Assembly (NCBI GenBank): GCA_017645275.1
Contig: JAGCPH010000046.1
Coordinates: 39,766-103,765 of the forward strand
Direction: 5' to 3'
DNA length: 64,000 nucleotides
Source: Bacteroidales bacterium
Lineage (GTDB): Bacteria > Bacteroidota > Bacteroidia > Bacteroidales > F082
Both the position numbers and the translations under genes were made by a program. This document shows positions 24,635-33,896 of the stretch, piece by piece. Every line of letters starts with the position of its first letter. The stretch's first letter is position 1. Below the pieces are notes generated by a model, which saw only the letters and a program-made list of their open reading frames with translations, did not search any database and was not told the DNA's origin.

Positions 24635-25372
24635 ATGGCAGAGAACTTAGTCATTATCCCGACGTATAACGAGAAAGAGAATATCGAGAAGATTATCAGA
24701 TACGTCTTTAACCTCCCGATGGAGTTTCATATCCTGGTCATCGAGGACAACAGTCCCGATGGCACGGCAGACATAGTGAAACGCCTGATGCAGGAGTTCC
24801 CCGACAAGCTTTTCATCGAAGAGAGAAAAGGCAAACTCGGTCTCGGAACAGCCTACATCCACGGCTTCAAGTGGGCGTTAGAGCGTGATTATCAATACAT
24901 TTTCGAGATGGATGCTGACTTCTCACATAATCCCGACGACCTCATCCGTCTGCATGACGCCTGCGCCAACGGTGCTGACCTCGCTGTCGGCTCGCGATAC
25001 AAATGCGGTGTCAACGTGGTGAACTGGCCGATGGGTCGAGTTCTGATGTCATATTACGCCTCTGCTTACGTCCGCTTCGTGACGGGGATGAAGGTGCGTG
25101 ACACCACCGCCGGTTTCGTGTGCTACACACGTAAGGTGCTGGAAGCCATCGACTTCGACAGAATCAAGTTCATTGGATACGCCTTCCAAATCGAGATGAA
25201 ATACACCGCCTGGAAGCTTGGATTCAAGATCGAGGAAGTGTCAATCATCTTCACCGACCGCCGTGAAGGCACCTCAAAGATGTCGGGTGGCATCTTCAGA
25301 GAGGCTATCTTCGGCGTAATCAACCTGAGATGGAGAGGAATGTGGGGCAAAATCAAACCTAGACAAAAGTAA
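24635..25372 (+). CDS. Polyprenol-phosphate mannosyltransferase-like glycosyltransferase (GT2)
   Basis: About 245 residues, soluble, matching Dpm1/Ppm1-type synthases that load a sugar from GDP-mannose (or similar) onto a polyprenyl phosphate. Motifs are VIIPTYNEKENIEKI, IEDNSPDGTADI, the DxD in FEMDADFSHNP, a late DRREGTSKMSGG, and no C-terminal membrane anchor. The ATG at 24635 is preferred over an in-frame TTG 6 bases upstream. It begins 13 bases after the DUF5689 gene, and its stop overlaps the pyrC start (TAATG). Confidence 0.9.
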   Translation: MAENLVIIPTYNEKENIEKIIRYVFNLPMEFHILVIEDNSPDGTADIVKRLMQEFPDKLFIEERKGKLGLGTAYIHGFKWALERDYQYIFEMDADFSHNPDDLIRLHDACANGADLAVGSRYKCGVNVVNWPMGRVLMSYYASAYVRFVTGMKVRDTTAGFVCYTRKVLEAIDFDRIKFIGYAFQIEMKYTAWKLGFKIEEVSIIFTDRREGTSKMSGGIFREAIFGVINLRWRGMWGKIKPRQK

Positions 25373-26727
25373 TGGACTATATCATTAAAAACGCGACACT
25401 TGTCAACGAGGGAACGACCACGTTGGCAAGTGTTGTCATAAATGGCGACAGAATCAAGGAAATCATTCCTGGTAGAGACACGATTCATCACGTCTCTACG
25501 GAGACAATCATTGATGCAGAGGGTCTTTACCTAATCCCAGGCATCATTGACGAACACGTGCATTTTCGTGAGCCAGGGCTGACACAGAAAGCCGACATCT
25601 TCACTGAGAGCCGTGCTGCTGTGGCAGGTGGCGTGACATCATTCATGGACATGCCGAACACAAACCCGCAGACGACGACACAAGATCTGTTACAACAAAA
25701 ATTCGACCTCGCAGCACAGAAATCGGCGGCTAATTATTCGTTTTACCTTGGTGCTACGAATGATAACATCGATGAGATAGTAAAAACCGACCCGAAGAAG
25801 GTGTGCGGCATCAAGCTGTTTATGGGCTCGAGCACTGGCAACATGCTTGTGAACGAGGACGACGCGTTGGTGCGTCTGTTCAACGAGTCGCCATGTCTGA
25901 TAGCGGCACATTGCGAGGACGAACAGACAATACACGAAAACACCGTGTGCTGCAAGGATTTGGAGTCGAAAGGCGAGGTGATAGCCGATGCGGGCATACA
26001 TCCGTTTATCCGCACCACAGAGGCCTGCTACAAATCGACGGCGAAAGCCGTTGACATGGCGACAAAATTCGGTGCCAAGCTACATGTGATGCATATCTCG
26101 ACGAAGTCGGAGCTGACATTGTTCAGAAACGATATCCCATTGAAAGACAAGAAGATAACCGCTGAGACATGTCCGCATTATCTGACGTTCTGCGACAAGG
26201 ATTACGAGAAATACAGCTATGCCATCAAGTGCAATCCGGCAATAAAGATGGCATCTGACCGTGAGATATTGCGGATGGCGTTGAATGACGGCCATATCGA
26301 CACCATCGGCACCGACCATGCGCCGCATCTGTGGCATGAGAAGTTCACCGACAACTATTTCACGGCAAAATCAGGATTCCCGTCGATACAAAACAGCCTC
26401 GACATGATGTTAAACCTCTATCATCAGGGTATCATCTCGCTCGAGCAGATTGTCAAGCTGATGTGCCACAATCCGGCCGAGCTGTATCAGATAAAAGGCA
26501 GGGGATTCATCCGCGAAGGTTATTACGCCGACCTCGTTTTGGTTGATCTGAATCATGAGAAAGTGATCAAAAACAACGATATGCTATACAAATGCGGCTG
26601 GACACCATACGACGGCATGGAGGTGAAATCGCAGGTGACGCATACTTTCGTGAACGGAAAACTCGTCTATCATGATGGAGTCGTTGAAGACAATATTTTT
26701 GGAAAACCATTGGAATTTGACAGATAA
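25372..26727 (+). CDS. pyrC: Dihydroorotase PyrC
   Basis: 451-residue class I dihydroorotase of pyrimidine synthesis, closing carbamoyl-aspartate to dihydroorotate. Metal-binding DEHVHFREPG follows LIPGI, and further motifs are MDMPNTNPQT, KLFMGSSTGN (carbamylated-lysine region), HCEDE, HVMHIST and GTDHAPH with catalytic Asp. Residues 34-43 are encoded by an inverted repeat (GTAGAGAC at 25472-25479, GTCTCTAC at 25492-25499) of the family seen between genes at 6151, 17825 and 60668, in a variable loop before the metal site. It shares an overlapping stop/start with the glycosyltransferase gene. Confidence 0.95.
   Translation: MDYIIKNATLVNEGTTTLASVVINGDRIKEIIPGRDTIHHVSTETIIDAEGLYLIPGIIDEHVHFREPGLTQKADIFTESRAAVAGGVTSFMDMPNTNPQTTTQDLLQQKFDLAAQKSAANYSFYLGATNDNIDEIVKTDPKKVCGIKLFMGSSTGNMLVNEDDALVRLFNESPCLIAAHCEDEQTIHENTVCCKDLESKGEVIADAGIHPFIRTTEACYKSTAKAVDMATKFGAKLHVMHISTKSELTLFRNDIPLKDKKITAETCPHYLTFCDKDYEKYSYAIKCNPAIKMASDREILRMALNDGHIDTIGTDHAPHLWHEKFTDNYFTAKSGFPSIQNSLDMMLNLYHQGIISLEQIVKLMCHNPAELYQIKGRGFIREGYYADLVLVDLNHEKVIKNNDMLYKCGWTPYDGMEVKSQVTHTFVNGKLVYHDGVVEDNIFGKPLEFDR
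25472..25499. repeat. GTAGAGAC/GTCTCTAC inverted repeat inside pyrC
   Basis: Arms of 8 bases (25472-25479 and 25492-25499) flank a 12-base core ACGATTCATCAC, which itself contains a short GAT/ATC pairing. The outer arms equal those of the palindromes at 17825 and, less one or two bases, 6151 and 60668. It is translated in frame. Confidence 0.7.
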
Positions 26728-26730
26728 AAC

Positions 26731-27162
26731 ATGAAAAAACTATTGCTTTTTGTAGCTATTGCGCTGATTTTTGCGGCTTGTCAGGATAAAACTCCTAGAC
26801 AGGTCCAGAAGGTGATTCATTGCTACGCAGAGACGGATATACCGTATGTCACCTATATTTATGAGGTGGTCGGGACCGACAGCATATGGATTGCTGAGAA
26901 GTGGTATCATGAAAACGGTGCGCTTATGCTTGAGGGTGCTGTTGTTGATAATATGCGCGAAGGTGAGTATCGTGGTTATTATCCGACGGGTGAGCTGATG
27001 AGCGTGGGCACTTTCGAGAAAGGCAAACGTCAGGGCAAGGGTGTGATTTATTTTGAGAATGGAAATATCAACACCATCAATTATTATTGCGACGGAAAGC
27101 CTTGTGGAATTTGGGAATATTTCGATGAGGACGGCAATTTTGTTGATGTAAGGGAACACTGA
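26731..27162 (+). CDS. MORN/YwqK-like repeat lipoprotein
   Basis: 143-residue lipoprotein (lipobox IFAAC, Cys17). After about 60 residues come repeats of the MORN/YwqK type: WYHENGALMLEGAVVDN, MREGEYRGYYPTGELMSVG, KGKRQGKGVIYFENGNI, CDGKPCGIWEYFDEDGNF. Such repeats form an open beta-sheet and usually mediate binding; no enzymatic function is indicated. It lies 3 bases after pyrC, and its stop overlaps the start of tadA by one base, so it is embedded in a housekeeping operon. Confidence 0.8.
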   Translation: MKKLLLFVAIALIFAACQDKTPRQVQKVIHCYAETDIPYVTYIYEVVGTDSIWIAEKWYHENGALMLEGAVVDNMREGEYRGYYPTGELMSVGTFEKGKRQGKGVIYFENGNINTINYYCDGKPCGIWEYFDEDGNFVDVREH

Positions 27163-27602
27163 TGTTATCGATTTTTTCAGATGAGAGTTACATGCGGCAG
27201 GCCTTGGCTGAAGCCAAGGCCGCCGCTGATGCCGACGAGGTGCCGGTAGGTGCGGTCATCGTGGTCAACGACAAGATCATCGCCCGCGCACACAACCAGG
27301 TCGAGCTGCTTACCGACGTGACGGCCCATGCTGAGATACTGGCTATCACCGCGGCATGTAACGCCTTGGGCTCCAAATACTTAGACGACTGCACACTCTA
27401 TGTCACGCTCGAGCCATGTGTGATGTGCGCGGGCGCATTGGAACACTGCCACATAAAGAAGGTAGTGTGGGCGTGCGACGATCCTAAAAACGGCTTCCAA
27501 AGATTTGGCAACCTGTTACACCCAAAAACCGAAATAAAAAGAGGCATCCTCAAAGAAGAATGCCTCGAAATGTTGACCGATTTCTTCAAAAAGAAACGTT
27601 AG
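27162..27602 (+). CDS. tadA: tRNA adenosine(34) deaminase TadA
   Basis: 146-residue zinc deaminase converting A34 to inosine in tRNA-Arg(ACG). HAE at 56-58 (in TAHAEILAI) and PCVMC at 85-89 are the zinc and catalytic motifs. The PVGAVIVVNDKIIARAHN block and length are typical of TadA. Its stop codon overlaps the stop of the convergent aminopeptidase gene (27599-27602), so no terminator lies between them. Confidence 0.95.
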   Translation: MLSIFSDESYMRQALAEAKAAADADEVPVGAVIVVNDKIIARAHNQVELLTDVTAHAEILAITAACNALGSKYLDDCTLYVTLEPCVMCAGALEHCHIKKVVWACDDPKNGFQRFGNLLHPKTEIKRGILKEECLEMLTDFFKKKR

Positions 27603-29032
27603 TCTTTCTTCACCATGTCGCGGAAGAAGCGCATGAGCAGTCTCACGTGGATTCCGACGCCGCCTGCAGGCTTGTAGGCCTCGGCCTTCTCGAGAAATGC
27701 CGTGCCTGCGATGTCGAAATGCACCCACGGATAGTCGGTGAAATGTTCCAAAAACTTACCAGCAGTGCTGGCGCCGCCGTAAGCTCCACCGATATTCTGT
27801 ATGTCAGCGAGGTCTGACTTGATCATCTCGCCGTATTCTTCGTACAATGGGAACTTCACGAGGCGTTCGTAAACACGTTCGCCGACCGCCTCAAGCTGTT
27901 TGTATATCTCTTCTGCGTTGTGTTCCATAGCCACTGTTGCTACTGGCCCGATGGCTCTTGAGGCGGCTCCTGTGAGTGTAGCGAAGTCGAAAACCATCAT
28001 CGGGTCGTATTTCTTGGCGTAAGCGAGGGCGTCGGCCAGTATGAGGCGGCCTTCAGCGTCGGTGTTCAGCACCTCCACCGTGGTGCCGTCGTACATCGTG
28101 ATGATGTCGCCACACACACGTGCGTTGCCGTCGATACGGTTGTCGGTGGCAGGCACGAGGGCGATGACATGAACAGGAAGCTTCGCTTTAGCCACAGCAT
28201 ACACAGTGCATGCCACGGTGGCTGCTCCCGACATGTCGTCTTTCATGTCGTTCATGAATGTCGAGGTCTTGAGGTTGTATCCTCCGGTGTCGAACACTAT
28301 GCCTTTGCCCACAAGCACTATAGGCTTCTCGTTGACGGGATGCTCTGGCTTCCATTCGAGTATGGTGAACGTCGGCTCGTCGATGCTTCCCGCGTTGACA
28401 GCGAGCAAACCGCCCATCTTCAAGGCTTCGATCTTCTTTTTATTGAAGACCTCAGCCTCACCGCCTACTGAGCGCACCTTCTCACTGATGAACTCGGCGA
28501 GTTTTTCGGCGTTTAGGTGGTTCACCGGCTCATTCACAAGGTCGCGTGCCATCAGAGTAGCTTCGACGGTGATGTTGAGCTTCTCCATGCAGTCGTCACA
28601 GGCTGTACCATCAAGGAAGTAGATGGTTTTCAATGTGTTAGCCTTGGCATCGGTCTTATATTTTTTGAACTCGTAGTTGGCGAGCATCATGCCTTCTGCG
28701 GTGCCCATCTTCACGCAGCGTTTGCCTCCGATATTTTGAATCAAGACATCCTCGAACTTATTGGCATTCAGCCACTTACAGATGGATGCGCCTTTCTTGC
28801 GGCACTGCTCCATAAACTTGTTCTCGGGCTCTTCGCTGTCAATGAAAAAGATATGGTAACACTCTGTGTATCTGTTGATTACGACAGTTTTCTTCTTGTC
28901 GTCATCGTACATTTTCTTAACGTAATCGGCTTCGTTCTTGTTAAGACCGATTTTTACAATGCTATCTGCTGAATCAAGGATGAAAACCTTGGCGGCAACC
29001 TTATCGTCGCTTCTGAATTTTAATGTTGTCAT
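27599..29032 (-). CDS. Leucyl aminopeptidase family (M17) protein
   Basis: 477-residue M17 metallo-aminopeptidase that removes N-terminal residues from peptides. It carries VGKGIVFDTGGYNLK with metal Lys/Asp, MKDDMSGAATV, and the signature NTDAEGRLILADAL. The N-terminal half is the poorly conserved macrodomain-like part. A longer frame would start at 29104, but the ATG at 29032 overlaps the kdtA stop by 4 bases and is the better start. It is probably cotranscribed with kdtA. Confidence 0.92.
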   Translation of the reverse strand: MTTLKFRSDDKVAAKVFILDSADSIVKIGLNKNEADYVKKMYDDDKKKTVVINRYTECYHIFFIDSEEPENKFMEQCRKKGASICKWLNANKFEDVLIQNIGGKRCVKMGTAEGMMLANYEFKKYKTDAKANTLKTIYFLDGTACDDCMEKLNITVEATLMARDLVNEPVNHLNAEKLAEFISEKVRSVGGEAEVFNKKKIEALKMGGLLAVNAGSIDEPTFTILEWKPEHPVNEKPIVLVGKGIVFDTGGYNLKTSTFMNDMKDDMSGAATVACTVYAVAKAKLPVHVIALVPATDNRIDGNARVCGDIITMYDGTTVEVLNTDAEGRLILADALAYAKKYDPMMVFDFATLTGAASRAIGPVATVAMEHNAEEIYKQLEAVGERVYERLVKFPLYEEYGEMIKSDLADIQNIGGAYGGASTAGKFLEHFTDYPWVHFDIAGTAFLEKAEAYKPAGGVGIHVRLLMRFFRDMVKKD

Positions 29033-30258
29033 GATAAAAATCCTTCTAAAACATCCATTGTCTTTTTGGTCGCACCGATCTTGCCTGCAACATAGTCGTG
29101 GCATATTTTCGATGCGCCTTTGTAAAACTCTTCATCGTTAATAAGCTTATAGAACATGTCTTCAAGCTCTTTCTGGTTGTTGATCACAAATGCGCCCTTC
29201 AGTGCTACGAGGTCGACAGCCTCTTCGAATGAGTGGTATTTCGGACCGAAGACCACTGGAACATCGTACACAATAGCCTCTTGGATGTTGTGGATTCCGT
29301 CGTAAAAACCTGCGCCGATATATGCGAAACGGGCGTATCTGTATATCTTTGACAATATACCTATCTTATTGATTACCAGCGTTCTGGTCTTGTTGCTAGG
29401 CGTGAAATTGGTGTACAGCTGATAATCTTTGAGGTGCGATTCAATTTGTTTGATATGTGAGTCGGAGATGTCGTGCGGCACCATGATGAAGCAGTAGTTT
29501 TCAGGCATGTTTTCGATGAAATTGTACAAGATTTTCTCATCTGACGGCCAGCTGCTGCCTGCGATGATGCATTTTCTGTCGCCTATAAACTCCTCTATGT
29601 CGGGGAAGCGTTGTGCTTGATGCGCTATCTCGTAGACGCGGTCGAAACGGGTGTCGCCGGCAATAGTTAAGTTGTTGATACCCATATTCTTAAGCAATTC
29701 AGCGGTCTCTTCGTTCTGTGCAAAGAAATACTTTACATCGTAGAAATGGTTTCTGAACCATCTGCCCCAAGGCTTGAAGAAATACTGGTTTTTACGTAAT
29801 GTAGCCGAGATGTAGAACAGCGGCACGTTCTTGTCTTTCAGCTCGTTGATGAAGTTGAACCAGAACTCGTACTTCACGAATATGGCTGCTTTGAAGTTGA
29901 AATGTCTCACAAAGCGATGCGCGTTTGTCATGGTGTCGATTGGCATGTAAGCCACCATATCGGCCAGCGGATAGTCTTTTTTCAGTTCGTAGCCTGAAGG
30001 TGAGAAGAAGGTGAGAAGCAACTTGTATTGTGGAAAGCGTTTCTTCACTGCCTCTATTATCGGGAGGCCCTGTTCGAACTCGCCCAGCGATGACACATGA
30101 ATCCAAATCCATTGAGTGTCAGGGTCTTGCTTCGCGAGCTTATACCATTGACCTTTGCGGCCGTCGCGAAATAGTCTGGCTTTTTTATTACCGAAAAAGG
30201 CTGCTATATGTATCAAAGCGGCATAGCAGCGTACGAAAAACGTATATAAGATTCTCAT
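29029..30258 (-). CDS. kdtA: 3-deoxy-D-manno-octulosonic acid transferase (KdtA/WaaA)
   Basis: 409-residue GT30 enzyme that adds Kdo to lipid A precursors at the inner membrane. Motifs: WIHVSSLGEFEQGLPII at the N-terminus, VKYEFWFNFINEL, GDTRFDRVYEIA, IAGSSWPSDEKIL and YIGAGFYDGIHNIQEA with FGPKYHSFEEA. These agree with kdsD and lptB nearby in showing that the cell makes LPS. It overlaps the aminopeptidase gene by 4 bases and lies 5 bases downstream of the barrel-protein gene. Confidence 0.95.
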   Translation of the reverse strand: MRILYTFFVRCYAALIHIAAFFGNKKARLFRDGRKGQWYKLAKQDPDTQWIWIHVSSLGEFEQGLPIIEAVKKRFPQYKLLLTFFSPSGYELKKDYPLADMVAYMPIDTMTNAHRFVRHFNFKAAIFVKYEFWFNFINELKDKNVPLFYISATLRKNQYFFKPWGRWFRNHFYDVKYFFAQNEETAELLKNMGINNLTIAGDTRFDRVYEIAHQAQRFPDIEEFIGDRKCIIAGSSWPSDEKILYNFIENMPENYCFIMVPHDISDSHIKQIESHLKDYQLYTNFTPSNKTRTLVINKIGILSKIYRYARFAYIGAGFYDGIHNIQEAIVYDVPVVFGPKYHSFEEAVDLVALKGAFVINNQKELEDMFYKLINDEEFYKGASKICHDYVAGKIGATKKTMDVLEGFLS

Positions 30259-30263
30259 TTCAA

Positions 30264-31031
30264 TTAGTAATAGTAGTATTCTGCCGGTTTTCTCTTGTAT
30301 GTAGGGATGTAGATTGCGGCTCTTATTCCGATATATTGGTCTATATAAGTGTTAGTGTCTTTTGCCATCATGTTGAAGTCCCACTGACGTTTCGGCTTGG
30401 TGTAAGCCTGGATAAACTCTATCGAAAGTGAGAAGTTGAGGGCTCTGGTGTTACTCATGAAGAGGTAGCCGAACTCACCCGACCATGCGAAGCCGCCACG
30501 CATCCTGTCGTAACCCAAGGGGTAGTCGCCTGCCAACGCCGGAGGCGGTGAGGCATACGAGCCGAATTCTGTCCTGATACGGTTGAAAAGATATCCCAAG
30601 CCGCCCTGCACAAAGAATCCACTGTTGGGGTTAGGCGCCAAGACAGGGAAAACCTTACCTACTTTTCCTTGAAAATGCGCACCTCTCTGAAAGAGCGCGT
30701 AACTTCCGTAGATACCGTCACCAGTGATGATCTCGCCGTGCGCGTCAAGGACATCGCCGAAAAGCTCCTTGCGGTCGATGTTGACATGGTTGCCCGAGAT
30801 GAAATTGGCGTTCAACTCGAAGATCCAGTTGCTTTTGGTCTTGTAAACCAAGCTGGCACCAATGGAGTTGTTGTTAGTGTACAACGTCTTGGTGTCCTTG
30901 CCTGGAAACTGATAAGCGTAAGTCGCCTGAAACATAAACGTCGAGATTTTCTCCGTTTGGATGTCCTTTTGCGCTTTCGCTAAAACTGGGGCAATCAGCA
31001 ACAATATGATTATCAACGACTTATTTTTCAT
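30264..31031 (-). CDS. Outer-membrane beta-barrel protein of unknown function
   Basis: 255 residues: signal peptide (1-20, ending AKA), then alternating hydrophobic strands with periplasmic/loop turns typical of a small 8-10 strand barrel (TYAYQFPGKD, IGASLVYKTKSNWIFELNANF, FVQGGLGYLFNRI, IGIRAAIYIP). It ends in a run of four tyrosines. I do not recognise a specific family. It is the first gene of the kdtA transcript, with its own promoter box at 31054-31061. Confidence 0.75.
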   Translation of the reverse strand: MKNKSLIIILLLIAPVLAKAQKDIQTEKISTFMFQATYAYQFPGKDTKTLYTNNNSIGASLVYKTKSNWIFELNANFISGNHVNIDRKELFGDVLDAHGEIITGDGIYGSYALFQRGAHFQGKVGKVFPVLAPNPNSGFFVQGGLGYLFNRIRTEFGSYASPPPALAGDYPLGYDRMRGGFAWSGEFGYLFMSNTRALNFSLSIEFIQAYTKPKRQWDFNMMAKDTNTYIDQYIGIRAAIYIPTYKRKPAEYYYY

Positions 31032-31053
31032 AGTAAGAAAATATTTCTGTCTG

Positions 31054-31061
31054 CAAATATA
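31054..31061 (-). promoter_or_regulatory. -7 element of the barrel-kdtA-aminopeptidase operon
   Basis: TATATTTG on the minus strand, 22 bases before the ATG at 31031. It is divergent from the box at 31125. Confidence 0.6.
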
Positions 31062-31124
31062 ATAAACGTTTTCTGATTTCGTTTATTATTTTAAAAGATT
31101 GTTTATTAATTAAAAAATTTGTAG

Positions 31125-31132
31125 TACTTTTG
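31125..31132 (+). promoter_or_regulatory. -7 element of the 31161 lipoprotein gene
   Basis: TACTTTTG, 28 bases before the ATG of the lipoprotein gene at 31161. Confidence 0.65.
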
Positions 31133-31160
31133 CAGATTGAAAATGTAAATTTTTGAAGTT

Positions 31161-31916
31161 ATGAAAAAGAATACTAAATCTTTGGCATTGATTCTCAGTG
31201 TATTAGTGGTTGCATTCATGGTTTTTGGTTCATCATCATGCAAACATGATCCTAAACCGGACCCAACACCGACACCACAAGAGCCTTGGTCACCAGACCC
31301 GGTCAACGGTCAGGTTCCTGAGTCGGTGCTTCCTGCTGAAGTCAGTGCAGCTATTGGTGATTGTTTTGTGGTTTATTCAGGTGAGAATCCTGCTCCTGTG
31401 AGAGGCCAGTTCGTGTCAAGACCACACGCTCTGATGGCTACCTCGCTCGACCCGACATACGTTTACCCTGACTCTGTGATTTTCTACAACGACCGTTATC
31501 TCTGCTTTGAGAGATCCAATAACGGCCTCGTGAATTTCTACGGAAAACAGTGGGATGACGACTATAATGCATATTATGAGGAGGTTTATCGTAACCTTAA
31601 CAGTGTTGGTGAAGGCGAAGATTTCACCTGCTACTTCCTCACCGAAGGCTATCCTAACGGTATGTATGCCTTGCAGTCGACCATCTTCAGCGGAAAATGG
31701 AATGAAGCCTACGGCGGACTGAAGGACTTCCAAGTTGCTGTGATCCTGCTTGAAAACAGCGGCAACCCGTACCTCGCTCCTAATGGCTCATACCGTGTGC
31801 TCGGTGACTTCGACGGTCTGGCACAGGACACCAACTGGATGGCAAAGAAATCATCATTTAACAACGACGTGAAGGTGTCGGACGAAGACCTCTTCCGTAT
31901 GTTCAGAGTGAAATAA
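31161..31916 (+). CDS. Lipoprotein of unknown function
   Basis: 251-residue lipoprotein with lipobox SSSC (Cys27). A proline-rich linker follows (KHDPKPDPTPTPQEPWSPDP). A globular domain of about 190 residues then has many aromatic residues (ICFERSNNGLVNFYGKQW-like pattern, FTCYFLTEGYPNGMYAL, GKWNEAYGGLKDFQVAVI). No family is recognised. It ends one base before the start of the M16 peptidase gene and is probably cotranscribed with it. Confidence 0.8.
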   Translation: MKKNTKSLALILSVLVVAFMVFGSSSCKHDPKPDPTPTPQEPWSPDPVNGQVPESVLPAEVSAAIGDCFVVYSGENPAPVRGQFVSRPHALMATSLDPTYVYPDSVIFYNDRYLCFERSNNGLVNFYGKQWDDDYNAYYEEVYRNLNSVGEGEDFTCYFLTEGYPNGMYALQSTIFSGKWNEAYGGLKDFQVAVILLENSGNPYLAPNGSYRVLGDFDGLAQDTNWMAKKSSFNNDVKVSDEDLFRMFRVK

Positions 31917-31917
31917 A

Positions 31918-33162
31918 ATGTCGCACGAACAGCTGATTTCACAAGCGATTTTAAAAAATGGGATAAAGATAATTCACCGGCACCGTGCTGGTGAATTATC
32001 ACATTTGGCACTCATGGTCAACGCGGGGATGCGTGACGAGAAAGCCGACGAGAACGGACTTGCACATTTCATCGAACACCTTGTGTTTAAAGGCACCAAG
32101 CGCCGTAAAGCATATCATATCCTGAGCTGCCTCGAGAACGTTGGCGGCGACCTCAACGCATTCACCACCAAAGAAGAGACATGCATACATGCCTCGTTCC
32201 TGAAAGAACATATCGACAAGGCGATGGACCTCTTCGCTGACGTCATGTTTAACAGCACCTTCCCGGAAAACGAGATGGAGAAGGAGAAAGAGGTGATTCT
32301 TGACGAGATAAACTCATACCGCGACACGCCTGCCGACGAGATCTTCGATGAATTCGAGAACTTGCTCTATCGTGGACATCAGCTGGGTCGTAACATATTG
32401 GGAACCATTGACTTGGTGAGCGGATACACTCGCAACGACATAGTGCGTTTCCGCAATCAGCACTATGCGCCCGACAGGATGGTGCTGGCATGCATCGGCA
32501 ACATCTCGTTTGAGGCATTTATGAAGCTCGCAAACAAGTATTTCGCTGATTATCAAGGTGATGCGATGCCGTTTGAGAGGGTTCCGTTTATAACAAACAA
32601 ACCTGCGACACGTACCGAGGAGCGCAAAAACCATCTCACTCACGTCATTATGGGCGGGTTGGCGTATCCTTACAACGACGAGCGCAAGTTGAAGCTGATA
32701 CTCCTTAATAATATATTAGGCGGTCCGGGCATGAACACGCGACTGAACCTCAACATCCGTGAGAAATACGGCTTTGCGTATACCATTGAGTCTCAATATA
32801 ATGCATATTCCGACACAGGTAACTATACCATTTACATGGGTGTGGACCCGCACTCGCAAGAACGCTCTATTGAATTGGTTTACAAGGAGTTAAATAAACT
32901 CATGACACAAAAGCTCGGCACCTTGCAGCTCTCAAACGCCAAGAAACAGCTCATTGGGCAGGTGGCATTGAGCAACGAGTCGGGGATGAATGACCTGCTT
33001 AGCATGGTGCGTGCGGGATTCTTCGAGGATCATATCGAGACTTTGCCTGAGACGATAGCGAAACTGGAAAAAATCACTGCCGGCGACCTACTCGAGATTG
33101 CTAATGACATCTACGATAAAAGTAAGACTAACCTTTTGATTTTCAAAGGGCAAGAAGACTAA
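31918..33162 (+). CDS. M16-family zinc peptidase (pitrilysin/insulinase type)
   Basis: 414-residue single-chain peptidase. The inverted zinc motif HFIEH is at 50-54, with a distal Glu at about 130 ([12 protein letters not shown]). The second, non-catalytic M16 half has [21 protein letters not shown]. No signal peptide is seen, so it is probably cytoplasmic and degrades peptides. The gene starts one base after the lipoprotein stop, and its own stop overlaps that of convergent lptB by 4 bases. Confidence 0.93.
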   Translation: MSHEQLISQAILKNGIKIIHRHRAGELSHLALMVNAGMRDEKADENGLAHFIEHLVFKGTKRRKAYHILSCLENVGGDLNAFTTKEETCIHASFLKEHIDKAMDLFADVMFNSTFPENEMEKEKEVILDEINSYRDTPADEIFDEFENLLYRGHQLGRNILGTIDLVSGYTRNDIVRFRNQHYAPDRMVLACIGNISFEAFMKLANKYFADYQGDAMPFERVPFITNKPATRTEERKNHLTHVIMGGLAYPYNDERKLKLILLNNILGGPGMNTRLNLNIREKYGFAYTIESQYNAYSDTGNYTIYMGVDPHSQERSIELVYKELNKLMTQKLGTLQLSNAKKQLIGQVALSNESGMNDLLSMVRAGFFEDHIETLPETIAKLEKITAGDLLEIANDIYDKSKTNLLIFKGQED

Positions 33163-33896
33163 AACTCTTTTTTGCGGAGTTCGAAATTTGAGCCCAGATA
33201 ATGGCTGCGCACGACAGGGTCGGCGGCGAGCTCTTCAGGTGTTCCTGCTTTGAGCAGCTTGCCTTCAAACACCAGATATGCACGGTCGGTGATTGACAAC
33301 GTCTCGTTGGCGTTGTGGTCGGTGATGAGCACTCCGATGTTCTTCGTTTTAAGCTTTGCCACGACACGCTGGATGTCTTCCACCGCGATAGGGTCGACAC
33401 CGGCGAAAGGCTCGTCAAGGAGGATAAACTTAGGACTGATTGCCAGTGCCCGCGCTATCTCGCAGCGACGACGCTCACCACCCGAGAGCTGTATGCCCTT
33501 GCTCTTGCGGATATGCTGCAGTCCGAACTCATCGAGCAGCGACTCGAGTTTCTCTATACGTTGCGCCTTCGTCATATCTTGTTTATACTCCATCACCGAG
33601 TAGATATTGTCCTCGACCGACATCTGACGGAACACCGAGGCCTCTTGGGCGAGGTATCCAATGCCTATCTGGGCGCGTTTGTACATTGGGAACTTCGTAA
33701 TCTCTTCATTATCAAGGTAAACATGGCCTGAGAATGGCTTGATGAGGCCTACAATCATGTAGAATGTGGTGGTCTTGCCGGCACCGTTGGGGCCTAGCAG
33801 TCCCACAATCTCGCCTTGATTCACCTCGATGCTGACGCCCTTGACGACGGTGCGCTGCTTGTATTTCTTGACCAAACTGTCTGTTCTGAGTAGCAT
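33159..33896 (-). CDS. lptB: LPS export ABC transporter ATP-binding protein LptB
   Basis: 245-residue ATPase that, with LptFG, extracts LPS from the inner membrane. Walker A is GPNGAGKTT, the signature [15 protein letters not shown], Walker [14 protein letters not shown], and the H-loop follows in [10 protein letters not shown]. The [27 protein letters not shown] block is diagnostic of LptB. Its start overlaps the end of kdsD by one base, linking Kdo synthesis and LPS export in one transcript. Confidence 0.95.
   Translation of the reverse strand: MLLRTDSLVKKYKQRTVVKGVSIEVNQGEIVGLLGPNGAGKTTTFYMIVGLIKPFSGHVYLDNEEITKFPMYKRAQIGIGYLAQEASVFRQMSVEDNIYSVMEYKQDMTKAQRIEKLESLLDEFGLQHIRKSKGIQLSGGERRRCEIARALAISPKFILLDEPFAGVDPIAVEDIQRVVAKLKTKNIGVLITDHNANETLSITDRAYLVFEGKLLKAGTPEELAADPVVRSHYLGSNFELRKKEF

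Noticed and set aside
29033-29104. 24-residue extension of the M17 aminopeptidase
   Set aside because: It lies in the kdtA coding sequence, and ATG 29032 gives a standard ATGA overlap and family N-terminus.
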